Assembly: GCA_030685235.1 (NCBI GenBank)
Contig: MU839120.1
Span: 186,001 to 250,000, forward strand
Reading direction: 5' to 3'
From: Copromyces sp. CBS 386.78
Lineage: Eukaryota > Ascomycota > Sordariomycetes > Sordariales > Sordariaceae
Length of the DNA stretch: 64,000 bases
A program made the translations under genes and the position numbers. Position 1 is the first letter of the stretch. Every line of letters begins with the position of its first letter. Under the pieces are notes generated by a model that did not search any database, was not told where the DNA came from, and worked only from the letters and a program-made list of their open reading frames with translations. This document shows positions 1 to 12,440 of this stretch, piece after piece.

Positions 1-920
1 CCAACATGTCCGGCAAGGTCACCGCCCACACTTTCTACAACTCCGGCACCGTGCCCGCTTTCCCTAACATGGGTAACTGGACCGCGGATTTCTCGACAGA
101 AAAGCGCGGAGTTTATTCGACGTCCGTGCCGCTGCGCAAGATCTCCATGGTCCAGCAACCGACCTGGCAACAACACTCTTACTCGCTCGAGAGGCGAGAC
201 TCTGGGTATGCCAGTGACGTCAGCACTCCTCGGTACCAAAACAACAGTTCATCCGAAGGTGAAATAACGCCAGGTATCAACTCCGACAACGACACCCGGC
301 AGCTGATAAGCCCACCAGCACCAAAGCCCTCAAAGACCTCCTCCTCCAAACCAACCTCGCCAATCTTCTTCACAGCCACCCTCCCAATCCCCGTCCCCCT
401 CCACCTCCCCCTCGACAAACGGACCTTCATCCCCACCTTCCACTCGTGCATCGTCTCACGCGTGTATACCCTCACGTTATCCATGACCGCTTCTGTTTCA
501 GGCAGCGCCACTACCACCTTCTCCTTGACAATGCCGCTGCAAGTAGCAGTGGAATGGGACCCAGAACAGCAGGAGCAGCAGAGGGTGGACGGCCAGGGCC
601 TACCGCATTTTGAGTCGTTGTACCCATATCCATATCCGCATGTGCAGCAGCATGGCAGAGGCATGGACATGATGATGACGAGCCAGGAAGAGGAGGAGGC
701 GGAGGGGGCGGATGCGGATGCGCATTTGAGGCCGAGGGTCATTGGGCTGCCGCCTGACGAGTGGTATCGGGAGAGGAGCGAGAGGCAGATGCAGAGGGGG
801 AGTCAACAGGAGACGGAAAGTGAGGTGGCGAGAGAGCGTTTGGCTGCTGTGCAGAGGCAGGCGAGGGTAGAGGAGGAAGGCAGGCTACCGGGGTATGGGG
901 AGGCTATTCTTACTAGGTGA
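1..920 (+). CDS. Arrestin-like protein, C-terminal part (5' end outside window)
   Basis: The reading frame is open from the window edge and ends at TGA 918-920. The first ATG, at 6, is probably internal, so the gene is 5'-partial. What is visible is a serine/proline-rich linker, then a beta-strand-rich block near residues 118-182 of the visible part (FTATLPIPVPL, then FIPTFHSCIVSRVYTL, then TFSLTMPLQVAVEW). This block resembles the end of the C-terminal arrestin fold in fungal alpha-arrestins. The tail is Gln/Glu-rich and ends near LPGYGEA, which recalls but does not match a PY motif for Rsp5-type ubiquitin ligases. Alpha-arrestins link plasma-membrane transporters to ubiquitin ligases for endocytosis; that role here is inferred from family. 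The gene converges on the metallophosphoesterase gene. Reading-frame confidence is high, family assignment moderate. Confidence 0.6.
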   Translation, partial: NMSGKVTAHTFYNSGTVPAFPNMGNWTADFSTEKRGVYSTSVPLRKISMVQQPTWQQHSYSLERRDSGYASDVSTPRYQNNSSSEGEITPGINSDNDTRQLISPPAPKPSKTSSSKPTSPIFFTATLPIPVPLHLPLDKRTFIPTFHSCIVSRVYTLTLSMTASVSGSATTTFSLTMPLQVAVEWDPEQQEQQRVDGQGLPHFESLYPYPYPHVQQHGRGMDMMMTSQEEEEAEGADADAHLRPRVIGLPPDEWYRERSERQMQRGSQQETESEVARERLAAVQRQARVEEEGRLPGYGEAILTR

Positions 921-1355
921 ATTTTGTTCTTGTTCATTTTTCTGCATCTTTTTCTTTTCATCTCCATGGGCGGCGTGTTACTGTGGGCTTTTTGGCATAT
1001 ACCTCGACGGAAGGAAAAATTTTGGTGCGAATACGGAATGGAACATGATACCATGGCGTGGATATGGATAGCAATGCCCCCTTGACTGGACAAGGATGAA
1101 GATTGTATGATTTGTTTACTTTTCCCCCCATTTTTGTCTAGGGGTATAATGGATAATACACGAGTGTGAGAAATCGATAAGCTCCTTACATCTAAGAATA
1201 CCGAGCCATTACACTCTCGCATATTGTCTTCTTCTTGACATCCGGCTCGCACTTCTCATCTTATATGCATACTGACCAGCCCGTTAACGATATTCCACCA
1301 ATTTTTATCACTACCCCCGCCGCATCGGTCAGTAATACCACCAAAACCACCCTCA
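921..1355. other. Convergent 3' intergenic region
   Basis: This is the space between the stop codons of the arrestin-like gene on the plus strand and the metallophosphoesterase gene on the minus strand. It is AT-richer than the flanking coding sequence and should hold both 3' UTRs. I see no conserved reading frame or RNA gene in it. Confidence 0.6.
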
Positions 1356-2743
1356 TCACAACTCAACAACCTGAACAGGATTAACCACCCTCCCCGTATT
1401 CCCATAAGTAACGCTAGCATTGACCAACAATCCCCCGTTATTAGCTCCCGGTCCTTGCATAACCCACTTCCACACCACAGCAGTGGTCCCATACCAGATC
1501 ACCCTCGCGGCATCCATCAAGTCCATCACAACTCTCTCGACCACCTCCACCACATACAAGCTCAACGCCAACCCGAAATAAACCGGCAAGAGCAAGATAT
1601 TGACCAAATTCGTCGGCCTCTGCTTCACCAACATCTTTGAAGGTTCGCGGTTCGGCGAGGCTGAGTGGGCAGAGGCTGAAGAAGGCGGAAACGAAAACAA
1701 GGATGGGAAAGCCGGCGGGAACGGAACGTCGGCACCGCGCGCCATGAGCGACTCGTACGCCCGCTGGCACTCGTCGTAGTAGACGGCCTCGCTGCCAGCG
1801 CCCCAGTGGATGTGGCCGAAGACGTGCAGCTTGGGCTTGACGCGCCAGATTTCGGAAAGGAGGCCGGCGCAGCCGAGGTCGAGATCGAGATGGTGGCGCG
1901 GAGGGGTGTGCGTGATGAGGATGTCGGTTTCGAGGGGGATGCGATTCGTCCAGGGGTGGTTGGGGCGGTCGTATTGGAATCTGCAGAGGTGGCGTAAGTC
2001 ACCAGACGGAAAAGCAGAAAGAGGAAAAGAAGAAGAAGAAAAACTCACGCATGCTCCGGCCCTCCACACCTCGGCACCCCTCCCCACCCCCAAACATTCA
2101 ACTTCCTCCCCTTCCCCCTCCCCTCAAACTCAATCGTCATCACCCCTTCACCATCTTCCCCATTTCCACCCATCCCCATCCCATCCAAATAATGCACCCC
2201 CTCCGGCCACCTCAACTCCTCACTATTCCCATCCCCAGCGCCCCCAAAAACACTCCCACTCTCACTCCCAGCCAACACCCACCTCGCCCCCACCCTCGGA
2301 CGATCATCAAACCAGCCATCATGATTTCCCCCCACCACCAAAACCTTTTCAAACCCCTTTTGCCTTTTTATTTCACCCAACCAATCTAGTTGTCTCTGAA
2401 TCCCCTCCCTTGAACCATCATCCGTTAGATCCCCGGCATGGATTAACAGTCCACCTTCTCCCTCTGGGATTTTTTCTAGGGACAGTTCGGTGTCATGTGT
2501 GTCGGAGATGCAGACCACGCGAATCGGTGCCAAGTTGGAAGGCGGGTGGAAGGCGTGCCCTCGGAGGAAGAGGAGGAGGTGGTAGAGATGGGTGACAGAG
2601 AGGCGGAGGAGCGGGAGGGGGATGGGAACGACATAAAGGGGGAAGGAGGAGAGGTTGGCGAGGAGGTGGTCTAAAAGGGTTGGGGGGTCCCATTCTGAGG
2701 GGCGGAGGAGGTGGAGGTTTAGGAGGATTTGGGGGATGCCCAT
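1356..2743 (-). CDS. Calcineurin-like metallophosphoesterase (MPPED/239FB-like)
   Basis: There are two exons, 2743-2049 and 1980-1356, joined across a 68-bp intron (1981-2048, donor GTGAGT, acceptor TGCAG), giving 439 codons. All five metallophosphoesterase blocks are present: DTH (residues 81-83), GDLTD (104-108), GNHD (139-142), and in exon 2 ITHTPPRHHLD and GHIHWGAG. These residues bind the two active-site metals. The order and the GHIHWGAG block fit the MPPED1/MPPED2-type family of predicted cyclic-nucleotide or phosphoester hydrolases; the substrate is unknown. The N-terminus is leucine/proline-rich and a hydrophobic stretch (NILLLPVYFGLALSLYVV) near the C-terminus may anchor the protein to a membrane. 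The splice falls inside PEHA/FQYDRPNHPW, where the joined sequence reads naturally. The low-complexity tract between GNHD and the splice is unusually glycine-rich. Confidence 0.85.
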
Positions 2744-3483
2744 TGGTGTTGTGGTGAGCTGAAGATGGATGGATGGGTGAGGTTGAGAATATGTCGGAGA
2801 CGGTGCCCCTCGATGATGTGGTTGGGCAGAAGCTGGATGAAATGATCAAGACGGGAAGAAGATGACGGGAGGGGTGGGATTATTCTACCCCGCTGCGGGT
2901 AATGCATTTAGTGTACCGTACTTTGTAGATCCCTACCTGTTAGCGCTTTCCCTCTCATCTTGAGGGCCATCAAGGTACCCGACCTTGAATGGATTCAAGC
3001 AGAATACTCCCTATACTTTTCTTTTTCTGGAGCTGGTCCAACATCTTCTTGCTTTTGCCAGCTCCTCATTGCAGGCCTCACCATGGTTTCAGCCCACTGG
3101 CAAGAGGATTATGTCATTTTGCTACTACCTTGCATGTATCGACGACATTCATACGGTGATACGCTAACTAAACTCGCGGGTATAATGATCGCTCTTCTGC
3201 CCTTGTTCCTGTTCTCTGTTTTCTTTTGACCTTCCTCTCTCCTTTACCCCGTTTCATTCCAAAACTCCCACCGGGCATTAAAGTGTAACAACCTCCCTCC
3301 TGTTTGTGCGCCACAATACTCCAAAAAAAAAAAAAAAAGTGATGATCAATATTCAAAAACCGCCGTGTAACACCACTCACTGCTTTCGTGCGTAGGTGGG
3401 ACATAGTGGCCTGGAGAAAACAAAGTTACACCTCAAACACCATCATCTCCCCGCGCTGAACATGGTAGTATCGAATAAAAGAT
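2744..3483. other. Intergenic region
   Basis: It lies between the start of the metallophosphoesterase gene and the 3' end of the TM9 gene, both on the minus strand. It should contain the promoter and 5' UTR of the former and the 3' UTR of the latter. A run of 16 A residues sits around 3321-3337. I see no convincing gene. Confidence 0.5.
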
Positions 3484-5684
3484 CTAATCGACTTTAATAG
3501 CTCTGTGTGATCCCAAAAGTTAGCAATCATATCTTGATCAACGCCACTCCAAAGGAGAGGAGAAACTCACCCGTATATCCTCCTCACAAAAGCATAAGCA
3601 GTCAAGAACCCCACCGTGCCCGTCAACAGCCCATACACACCACACGCCATAAAGCTGTAACTGAAAAACAGCATCGAGCTCAGGAAGCCCGTGATGTGCA
3701 GCTTGGCAAAGTAATACCACACGCAATACATGAACACCCAGACGGCGCTTCCGCCACCGATGAAAAAGCTCTGCCACCACCAATGGTAGTTCTCGGCACA
3801 AAGCTGCATGTAGATGCTCACCACTGTCACCTCCGCGACCGTCACGACCAGAATAGCCAGGACGACCGCCAGGAACCCAAACACATAATAGTAACCGCTC
3901 TTGTCCTGCCACATGCTCTGAAACACAAACAGCAATTCAATAAAAATAACGGCAAAGGGTATCAGACCGGCCAGCAGTACCGTCCGCAGACCCCTCAGGT
4001 ACCACGCCTGGACGGGGATCTGGCGCGGGATGGCGCTCGTCTTGGTCGGGTGCTCCCAGGCGCCTTGCTTGCGAACGAAGCCGTACCAGGACCCCACATA
4101 AACCAGGGGCACCTGAACGCATAGCCACAGAAAAATGATGGCGATCAGGGTGCCGAAGGGGATGGCGGTGCTCGAGGCCTGGGCCCAGACAAACAGGTTG
4201 AGGACGAAGACGATGGCGAACAAGAGACCCGGGAAGAGAACGGCCGTGATGACCATGTTCTGGCGCCAGCGCTGGCCGCCAAAGGTCTTGTACACGCGGG
4301 CTGAGAAGTAGCCCGAGAAGAGACCGGCAAAGACAAAAAGGCCAACGCCGAAGCTGACGAACCCGCCGCGGTAGCTGGGGTTGAGGACACCCAGTGCGCT
4401 CAGAAGCACGAGGCCGATGGCCATAAAGAGCAGCTGCATTCCAGAACCGACCAGCGGGGCGAGGAGGTGGCCGTAGGCGGGCGTGCGGAAGACGTCGGCG
4501 TGCAGGAGCTTCCAGCCTGTGATGTCTTCGAGGGCTTCGTCGTCGCTATCCATGTCGGCAAGACTGTCGGGACCAACCTCTTGTTCCAAAAGCCCCGGTA
4601 CTTTCTCGGTAGCCGAGGTGGCCTTGGTCCTGCGCTTGGCTTCCACATCCGCTGATCTAGCTTTGTACCCCCTGATATCGGATCGAATGGTCTTGGCGAC
4701 GACCATGAACACGACACCGGTCAAGACGCCGCAGATGATGAGCGAGTTGACAATGGCCAGCCAGTGGATCTTGTGGCCATCCTCCTGGTTGACAAAGTAG
4801 AGATCCCACCTTGTGTGCCATTCGATCGAGGTATCCTCGCGGAAATAAACCGAGTAACTGTAAGGGATGGTGAGCTTCGCTTCGTCGTCATATGTGTCGT
4901 CGTCCTCAACATAGTACGATGACCCCGGACTCAATTCGACCGTCTTGTTAGGCGCCAGGTAGAGCTCAAAGTTTTGCTCCACGTCGTGCAAGTTGGCCGG
5001 GCACCCGTCGGCATTCTTCTTCACATCCGGACCCACGCTCTTGGTATACACCTCGAATCCAACCACGACCTTGCCTCCCCTCTCTCCGTCCTTGCCTGGG
5101 GCCTTGCGATACCGGACCACGATGGTATGGTGGTTGTTGAGGTAGTAGCGAGGACGACCCGACGAAAGATCCGTGTACCCGAGCTTAAATCCAGCAGCGT
5201 AATACTTGCGTGTCGTGTCGACGGTCACGAAGCTGGTAGCGCCGGGGAGGTTGTCGACGATCCACTCGACAACATAGCCATCACGGACGAGCTGGCGGGC
5301 CCGCTTCAGCTCCTTCCGGGTGATCTCGCGGTTGCAGACGAAGTTACACTCGGAGTCGTGCTTCATCCTGAGCTCCATGTCAGACACCTTGATGCGATCG
5401 CCGCGCAACACCTCGCCTAGGTTGAGCGGGATGCTCTGTCCGCTCAACAGTCCGCCGAACTTGTGCTCGCCCGTAGGTGGACAGACGAAGGGTAGGTCGT
5501 AGTAGGCATATTGAAGCTGAGTGTTGTCCGAGTAGACTTTGTTGACGAGGAGTGGGATGGCCTCGTCTTCCTTGTAGCTCTTGACGGACCAGCCTGGGAT
5601 ATAAAAGGCATGGACCTGGTGGCAGAGGAGCAGGGCGAAGAAGGCTACCCACCGTAGCCCGACGGCCCCAATGGTCCGCTCCAT
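3484..5684 (-). CDS. TM9 superfamily (EMP70/nonaspanin) membrane protein
   Basis: The two exons are 5684-3571 and 3502-3484, joined over a 68-bp intron (3503-3570, donor GTGAGT, branch GCTAAC, acceptor ACAG), giving 710 aa. The start at 5684 is chosen because it opens directly into a signal peptide (MERTIGAVGLRWVAFFALLL) followed by FYIPGWSVKSYK, the usual start of the mature nonaspanin lumenal domain. A lumenal domain of about 250 residues is followed by a first membrane segment (LAIVNSLIICGVLTGVVFMV) and a C-terminal block of further membrane spans. The tiny last exon supplies AIKVD, so the protein ends in the K-x-D signal used by TM9 proteins for COPI binding and Golgi retention. Family members act in Golgi/endosome sorting and adhesion. 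Without the short exon the protein would lose this retention signal. Confidence 0.93.
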
Positions 5685-6894
5685 TGTACGTAGATCCCGA
5701 GCAACGGGACGCGTATCGGCGTGTAGAGGAGGTATGGTATGTATCGATCGATGTACAACAAGTATGAATAAATACCCGCGGGAAGCTCGTATTCCCTCTT
5801 TGACGGCCGCTTGTGGTTTCAAAGAGGAATTGATAAGTTCGTTTGGTATAATGTTGTCAACGTGTCGGGTGTCGGGAAACGAGGATGGATGGTGGTGATC
5901 GTATGTCTCGTGGGTCTTGCGGAGTTCTCGGCGGACAGCTTGTTGATTCTCTGGGGTTCCAGAAAAAGGGGTCCTCTTGTTTAGTGCCTGTGATCCCTAC
6001 AGCAACACGAACATGTGCCTGGGGAAAGTGTCACGGTCACAGAAGAGGAAGAACGAATGGAACTGGTACAGAGTACCACGTCGAGCGTCGAGTTGGACAA
6101 ACGAGTGCAGGCGTAAGAGTACAATACCTAAAGGACTGGGTGAGAGATAGTAGAGGTACAGGCAGGCAACGCCACTGGGCCACGAAGACGAGCACAATCT
6201 TGAGTCGTGAATTCCTCCAAAGTTGATTTGGTTTGGTTTGGTGGTAAAAAGATGATCCAAATTGACAGTGACCGTCCGTGGGGAAAGGGGGGGCGCTCTC
6301 GCTTGCAAGTGGAAGTGGATGGGGAATCCTGGAGGGAAGTCCCGTCGGGGAAATGAGTGCGCGAATGAGAATGGAGTGGGGCGCGAGCTTGCGCGGTCTC
6401 TCAAGCTCGCTTATCCCCTCTGGGAATAGCGTTTGATGGCGCTTGGGCCAAGCAATCCACAAGTTAATTAAGCTCATCAAGGCGTCTTGGCATTTCTCCT
6501 CTTGTTCCGTCCTCCTCCTCAGGCTGAGCTCGGTGGTAGGAGGGACCGGTCACTCTGCATAGGCACACGTTAAGTGAAAGACCGTTGATACCCAAAACAA
6601 AAAGACCGCTGTGTGTATCCCATTGCATTGTCTAGGTAGGCTTGAGGTAACTTTCTACCAAGGCAGCGATGCCCACTCCTCCAGCTGTCTACCGATATCA
6701 CGAAACCCAACTCAACCGCAAGATATAGGAACCCAAAAAAGCAAATCGCTGACCAAATCCCAATCGAATCTTTAACCAGAAAACCACTCCCGTCACCACA
6801 GAGCCCCAAAGACGGAAAACGCCCCATCACTAACTAAATAAATGAAGAGAAAAAAAAGGAAAAAGGCTAGAACGTAGCTGTCTCAACTCAACAC
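5685..6894. other. Intergenic region, TM9 promoter/5' leader
   Basis: These 1.2 kb lie upstream of the TM9 start codon and downstream of the next minus-strand gene. Overlapping frames of up to 147 codons exist, but none has a recognisable domain. CT-rich tracts on the minus strand fit a promoter and 5' UTR. I see no RNA gene. Confidence 0.5.
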
Positions 6895-9450
6895 CTACCC
6901 TTCAGTATCAGCATGATGCTCTTCATCCGAGTATTCCCCACCTCTGCTCACTATAACTCTCTGCATCGACGTCTTATTTCTTATCCTTGGGCTCTTTGGA
7001 CTCCTTGGATTAGTAACCACTCCCTGTGATATTTGATGTCTTCGTTTCTTGACTGGCTCTGTGGCCCGCTTGCCTGCTTTGATTTGTTTCCTTCGCTTGA
7101 TGGCGGCCGATGTAGCTGGTGCTGCTGGTGCTGCTGCTGCTGCTGCTGCTGTAGCGGTGGCACTAGTTGGTGTTGATGGGGGCAGCAGTTGTTGTTTGTT
7201 ATTGGTCTCAATTTCCTGACCCTCCTCTTCTTGCATCTTTTGCTTCCCCTTTTCTCTTTTTGTGCTTTCTAGCGTCTTGCTCTGGCTCCCAGGAGAAACC
7301 GGAGTGAAGGGACGAAAATTCGTCTCTGAACTTTGGTGTATCCCCTGACAGTTCAAAACAGCCGGTGTTCTCTTCATTTCAATCCCACGCCCACTTTGCA
7401 ACGAAGAAGTCCTGTCACTCCCAAACGTCCGAGTTCGTGGGACATGGCCCACCACACCGCTGTAAATCTCTCCGCTGAGAGCGTCATGATGTTGAGGTTT
7501 GGGCGAATGGAGGAGAACAGGAGACATCAAGCCCGAGGAGTGTGCATGGTCTGTCTCATCCGAATCATCCTCGACACCTGTATCAAGGATGTACGACCGC
7601 TTTTGTCCGCCGACGGCCCTCCCGAAAGACCCGGCATTGATCGGCGTGGTCGTCCATGAGGAGCAACGACAATGCTGCTTGTTCTGAATTGGAGCCGGGC
7701 TGGCTGTTCGCTCGAAAAGGCTGCTCGAGTCCAAGAGCCCGGGTAGCTGAGTGCCGTGTGCACCATAGCCAAAGTCATTGAACAATAACTCTTCCTCGCT
7801 TTCGCCAGTATGACGCTGATGTCCCTTGATGGAGGACGCGTCTGTCGATATGTAGTCGTCCATGTTGAAATTATCGAGGGCTTCTGGTATCGGTAGGAAT
7901 GTCAAGCTTGGTAATTGCGGGGCGCTTTTGAACGACGTTTGGCTCAAGTTGACCGAGCTATCAGCTGTGTGTTGGGATCTCGACGGTGAAGACGGGTTGG
8001 ATCTCAAGTCCGAAATTGAGAGGGTGGAGGATGAGCTTGACCACGGTCGTTCGTCATGATATTCCGGCTTCACCGCAAAACACTTCACTGACGAGGCGTT
8101 TGATATTGGGCTATGGCCTCCTGGGGCCGGTTGCTCCTTGTTTGCTGGACCAAAACGAGTTCACACGTTAGACACAAAAACATCTCCTCGGGAAACAATG
8201 AAAAGCCGGAGTAGGATGCTTACGGAATAATGATGCAGGTTTGATCTCTGGCGGTGCCAAAGGCAGAGTGGCCTTAGGAGCGGACGGTTTCAGCGTAATA
8301 GGAGAAAAGGTCCTGAGGGGCCATTCGATGACAGGAGGGAGGTCTGGTGCTTCAAGATCCTGCTCAGTGGCGGCGGCTGTTGTTGGACCGCTGGTGCTGT
8401 TGTTAGACTCAACAGGTAAATACGTATTGACAGATTTGGATCGTTGCAAGTTGCAGTTCACTGGCAGCCGTGGACCTAATGAGAGTGCGCCATCTGCATG
8501 TTCGTAAGCAGAAACTTGTCTGCCATGAGACGTTGTTGCCCGTGGTGGGATCGGAGAGTGGGTCGGGTTGGTCGACAAGTCGATAGAAAGTTTCGAGGCT
8601 AGCGTTCGTGCCCTGGCTCTGTGAATGCTTGATTCCGCTTCAAATTGCTTTGTGATCTCATCCGCCTTTGACTTCTCAAAGATCATAGAGGAACGGGCAT
8701 AAAATGCCCTGACCGAGGGTGAGTCCAGGTTGTGACCATTTTCTCCTAAATTCCTCTCTGCAACATCCTCGCCGTAGTCTCTGGTGCCTGTGGCTTTCAT
8801 CCGTATCTTGAAGTTGATGGGCTTGATCTCCGAGTGCGCTTCTATGATATCTCTGTAACGGCTTCCGGTATTGCTGACGATGGAGTTGCTTCTTGAATGA
8901 ACAGAAGGAGCAACTTGTGGCTGGGTGAGGACTTTGGCATCAATCCCACTCTGTGAAACTGATCGGGCAAGTGGTGAAGTTTCGGGCCTGGCCATACGGA
9001 ACGAAAGCGGCGGTGGCTTCCTGAGGGGACTTTTTGCGCCCGGTGCAGCTCTTAGACTGCCACCGGCCCCTAACGAGCGAGAAGGTGTCCGAAACCCATT
9101 CGGGGCTGAGCTTGGTCTCGCGATATCCTCCGCTCGAAACCCAGGGATAGAAGGACTTGGCATCGGAAGTCTATCGTTCATTGACCCTTCGGTCCTAACG
9201 GCGATCTGGGCCTGGCTGACATCTCGCGGGAGGATCTTGATGACGAGTGGTCCATTTCCTCGTGCCGGTTTCGTTCCTGTCTTTGTTAGTACGTGGTTGA
9301 CTTGACACGATGATGAATGAGTGTAAGTGACAGCTTACCTAGAACAGGGGGTGTTCCAGCAACCATAGACTCATAATCTAATGATTTGGGGGAGACATCC
9401 ACTTTCCTCTTGTTACCCGGCTTCTTGCTGAATACTCTAAGAAAGCCCAT
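6895..9450 (-). CDS. Hypothetical Ser/Pro-rich low-complexity protein
   Basis: There are three exons, 9450-9339, 9276-8224 and 8144-6895, with introns 9277-9338 (donor GTAAGC, branch TACTAAC, acceptor ACAG) and 8145-8223 (donor GTAAGC, acceptor CCAG). They join to 804 aa. The start at 9450 gives MGFLRVFSKKPGNKRK, a short basic N-terminus; an in-frame ATG at 9513 would add 21 residues. I recognise no catalytic domain. The protein is rich in serine and proline throughout, with many SP/TP dipeptides that could be phosphorylated. It has a polyalanine tract preceded by a threonine-rich stretch and followed by a lysine/arginine-rich segment (IKRRKQIKAGKRATEPVKKR) that looks like a nuclear localisation signal. 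Function is unknown; a regulatory or scaffold role is only a guess. The clean, in-frame introns make it a real gene. Confidence 0.75.
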
Positions 9451-12440
9451 TGTGATGATCAGAAGCTGCCATAAGCAGCCAGAAAGGAGTTGGAACCGGT
9501 TCAAAGGCTTCAAATGAGAACCCTAAGGAAGTAAAGATGTTATTCGGTATGTGGATAAGCGTAGATACCAAACTCGTCTGAGTCTGGTATCCTGCTTCCA
9601 GAAGAGTACCTTGGTTGAGGATATCGTGGGTCGCACTCGGCGTAGGATATCAGGAGTGATAAACAGGGAAAATGTTGGCAAAGTCTATGCTGTAGGAGAT
9701 GTAATGTGAGAAGCGGAAGAACGAGGGACAATAACAAGATGGAAGGGAAAGGTGACAGGGCGGCAGAAGCGGATCGAGAAAAGCAGCAGAAGAAAAGAGA
9801 AGGAAGAAGTGTGGGAAGAAGGAAAAGCAGTAAAAGTGGCCGTTATTTTTTCTTCGAGGAGGACGGGCTTTCAAGCCACCGTTCCAGACCAACCTTGATA
9901 TGCCACCATTACCTTCACTTTACCACGCAACGAAAAGTGACTGCTGAGGATGGACGAAGGGAATGTTCACTCAGAATCTCGCTGGCACGGCATGCCCAGC
10001 TGAGGCGCTGAGTTACGCCGTGGGCTGGCTTCCGGGAGGTTGCCATGATTAGAGGCTCAGTGTCCGTGGAATCTGCTCCTGCATAGTAAACAGCCAGACG
10101 AGTTGACACTGGCTTTGTTCAAAGTGGTGGAGAGCCGGGATTGGTTAAAATTGGTTTGTCAAGGTTCCCATCTTCTTGGGGTTTCCCGGCGTGAGGTAGC
10201 ACACTCGGGAGGATGAGGACATGTTGAGTGTGTTTCTAATTTTCCGTCTTCTCACACCGTATTTGGCTTTCTTGTCTGCTTTCACTAGCACTGACTGGGT
10301 GAAGCTCATGGCGGTGAAACGTCAAGCAACAGCCACTTGACATGGTAACTTTCCAGCTTCAGATTGCGTGTGGGATGATGAGGGCATACGGAAGTTTGGG
10401 GTCTTGCTTATTTGAGTGGTGCGGCTGCCGTTTAGCGTTTGTTTGAAGTCGTCTGTGGCGAGTGGATGATATTAGAACCAACCAAGACGAACGCTGTTTG
10501 TCATTGAGAGATCTGTGAGGTACCCTGCCACTTCGGTCACTTAGTTCAGTTTCCTCCTCATGCGTTTGCTTCGCTTCTGCCACTCTCGCCTCCTGCATCG
10601 TCCGCCTCGATGCAGTGGTGCGTTTGTTACAGAATTCGGGAAGGCGCTGTTTGTGGTCGGTGACTACATACCTTCCACTTGGTCCCGGCGTCATCATCTC
10701 AGCTGCAGTTGCTGCTTTGGGTCACTGGTAAATCACCACGGGTGATTCATGTTACCATAGCTGACGCACAAGCAAGACAAGCATCGCTGTTATGATCCCA
10801 TCGATTTGGGTGATCGAAATAAACAAACGACAACCAAATCAAGGAACTAAGAAGAAACTTGCTTGTATGGGACCGAGTATGACAGAGGTTTGGAGAGTTG
10901 GGTAGGTAATTACCACTCATGTCATCCCGAGAAGTGGAAGTAAGGGAGCTAGATGATCCCCTGGCCTGTGTTATTCTCAGCGATCTTCGTGGATGTCTGG
11001 CGCAAAGGATCGCTGCGTGGGCGGTCGCGAGCCGAACGTTTGGGGGGGAGGCTTCGTTCTCTCGCGTGGACGCCTCCAGGACCTCGTTGCCGCATCACAG
11101 CCCATGTCGCCATCCGATTGGGGGGCTTCACTTTCTTTCCATGCAGCAAACTGTCTGTTTCCATCCTTCTAGCGGTTCAGGAGAGCCAGGGGTTTTGGCG
11201 CCCCTGTCATCATCACCCATGAGCCCATCAGCCATAGGGCCAGAGATAGCTTGGCTTCTTTGAAATCGTATTCTTTCGGTTTGCAAAACGTTTGCAAAAA
11301 TAAAAAATAAAATAAAAAGTCACACGTCCGGCACAGTATGATGGGGCTAAACTTGGAATCAGTTAGGGGGCTCTCAGGGTTGCGTCAGTCAGTAATCGTA
11401 TCCCATTAAGCAGTCAACGATCAACGAGAAAGAGGTCTCACGTACTTATCAGAGGTTGGACCTGACTGGCTTCATCTCTTGGAAATTGTTTTGCAAAAGC
11501 TGTTTGTCGTGATCGCCGGTATTATATCTCTTACCAAAAGTCCAGAAGCTTCAAGGGTTCGTATTATCCGCGGAGCCACCCGACCTCCTCTTCCTCTCCT
11601 CCGCAAGAGCAATCAAAGACTGGCCCAGATGATGGCTCGCATTCCAAGGGCCCTGTTAATTTCTTCCCGTTTGGCCATGCCAGTTCCCGTCGGCAAAAGG
11701 GTTCTGCCTTGTTTCTACCCGCTTGCTCCGGCCGTTACCCATAGGGATCAGTTGTGGTCACTTCTTGACTTGTTTTGAATCTTCAAATGCCCATTAGCCT
11801 CCTTCCTGCTGTTGAGACGTTCTTCTTGTTTGCAAATCGCTCCGAATTTGTGAGACAAGTCGCACAAGTGTGCCAGTTGAACAGGCTAGTTTTCGTATCA
11901 CGTATATCTGTTGCACCTGTGTCCCTGTCATGTTGCTCGAATATGGTCTTTGTCCTTGTCAACTCTGCATGCCTGGGCCTTCCCCAGAAACACATTTTGG
12001 GGGGGAAAGTGTCACATATGAAGTGGTCAGCGGGATAACTAAACCCCATCTGAGGCCGGTCAAGAGGTTCCGTAAGTCCCGGCCCCGAGGAACTAGGGAT
12101 TCCTGTGATCAGAAATTCCAGAGGCGCTGCTAAACCGACGCTTCCAGACAATCTATGATCAATAGGGATTCCGAGTGTCTGGCTGCGACGAGTAAATGTT
12201 GTGTAATCCCTGTGATATTTTCAAGTAAAACTATTATATGTCTTGCGCCGCCATCAAGAACTTCACACGCATGGAATATTCGTGGGTCTCGTACATACGC
12301 TTGCTGATATTCAACCTCTTTCGATCCCTTGAGCTGGTTCTAGCACACAAGGCAACGCGGATCCCCGGTGGAAACGTTAGCTATTTCGAGTCTTCCAAAA
12401 ACTCGAGGTCAGAAGGCAACCCATCTCCTTCACCCACTCT
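9451..12440. other. 3-kb region without a supported gene
   Basis: It lies between the start of the low-complexity gene and the 3' end of the UCH gene, both on the minus strand. Open frames are all under 125 codons, overlap each other on both strands and carry no motif I recognise. An A-rich stretch (around 11295-11320) and pyrimidine-rich tracts occur. It probably contains a long promoter or 5' UTR, and could hold a noncoding transcript. I find no tRNA or 5S rRNA signature. Confidence 0.45.
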
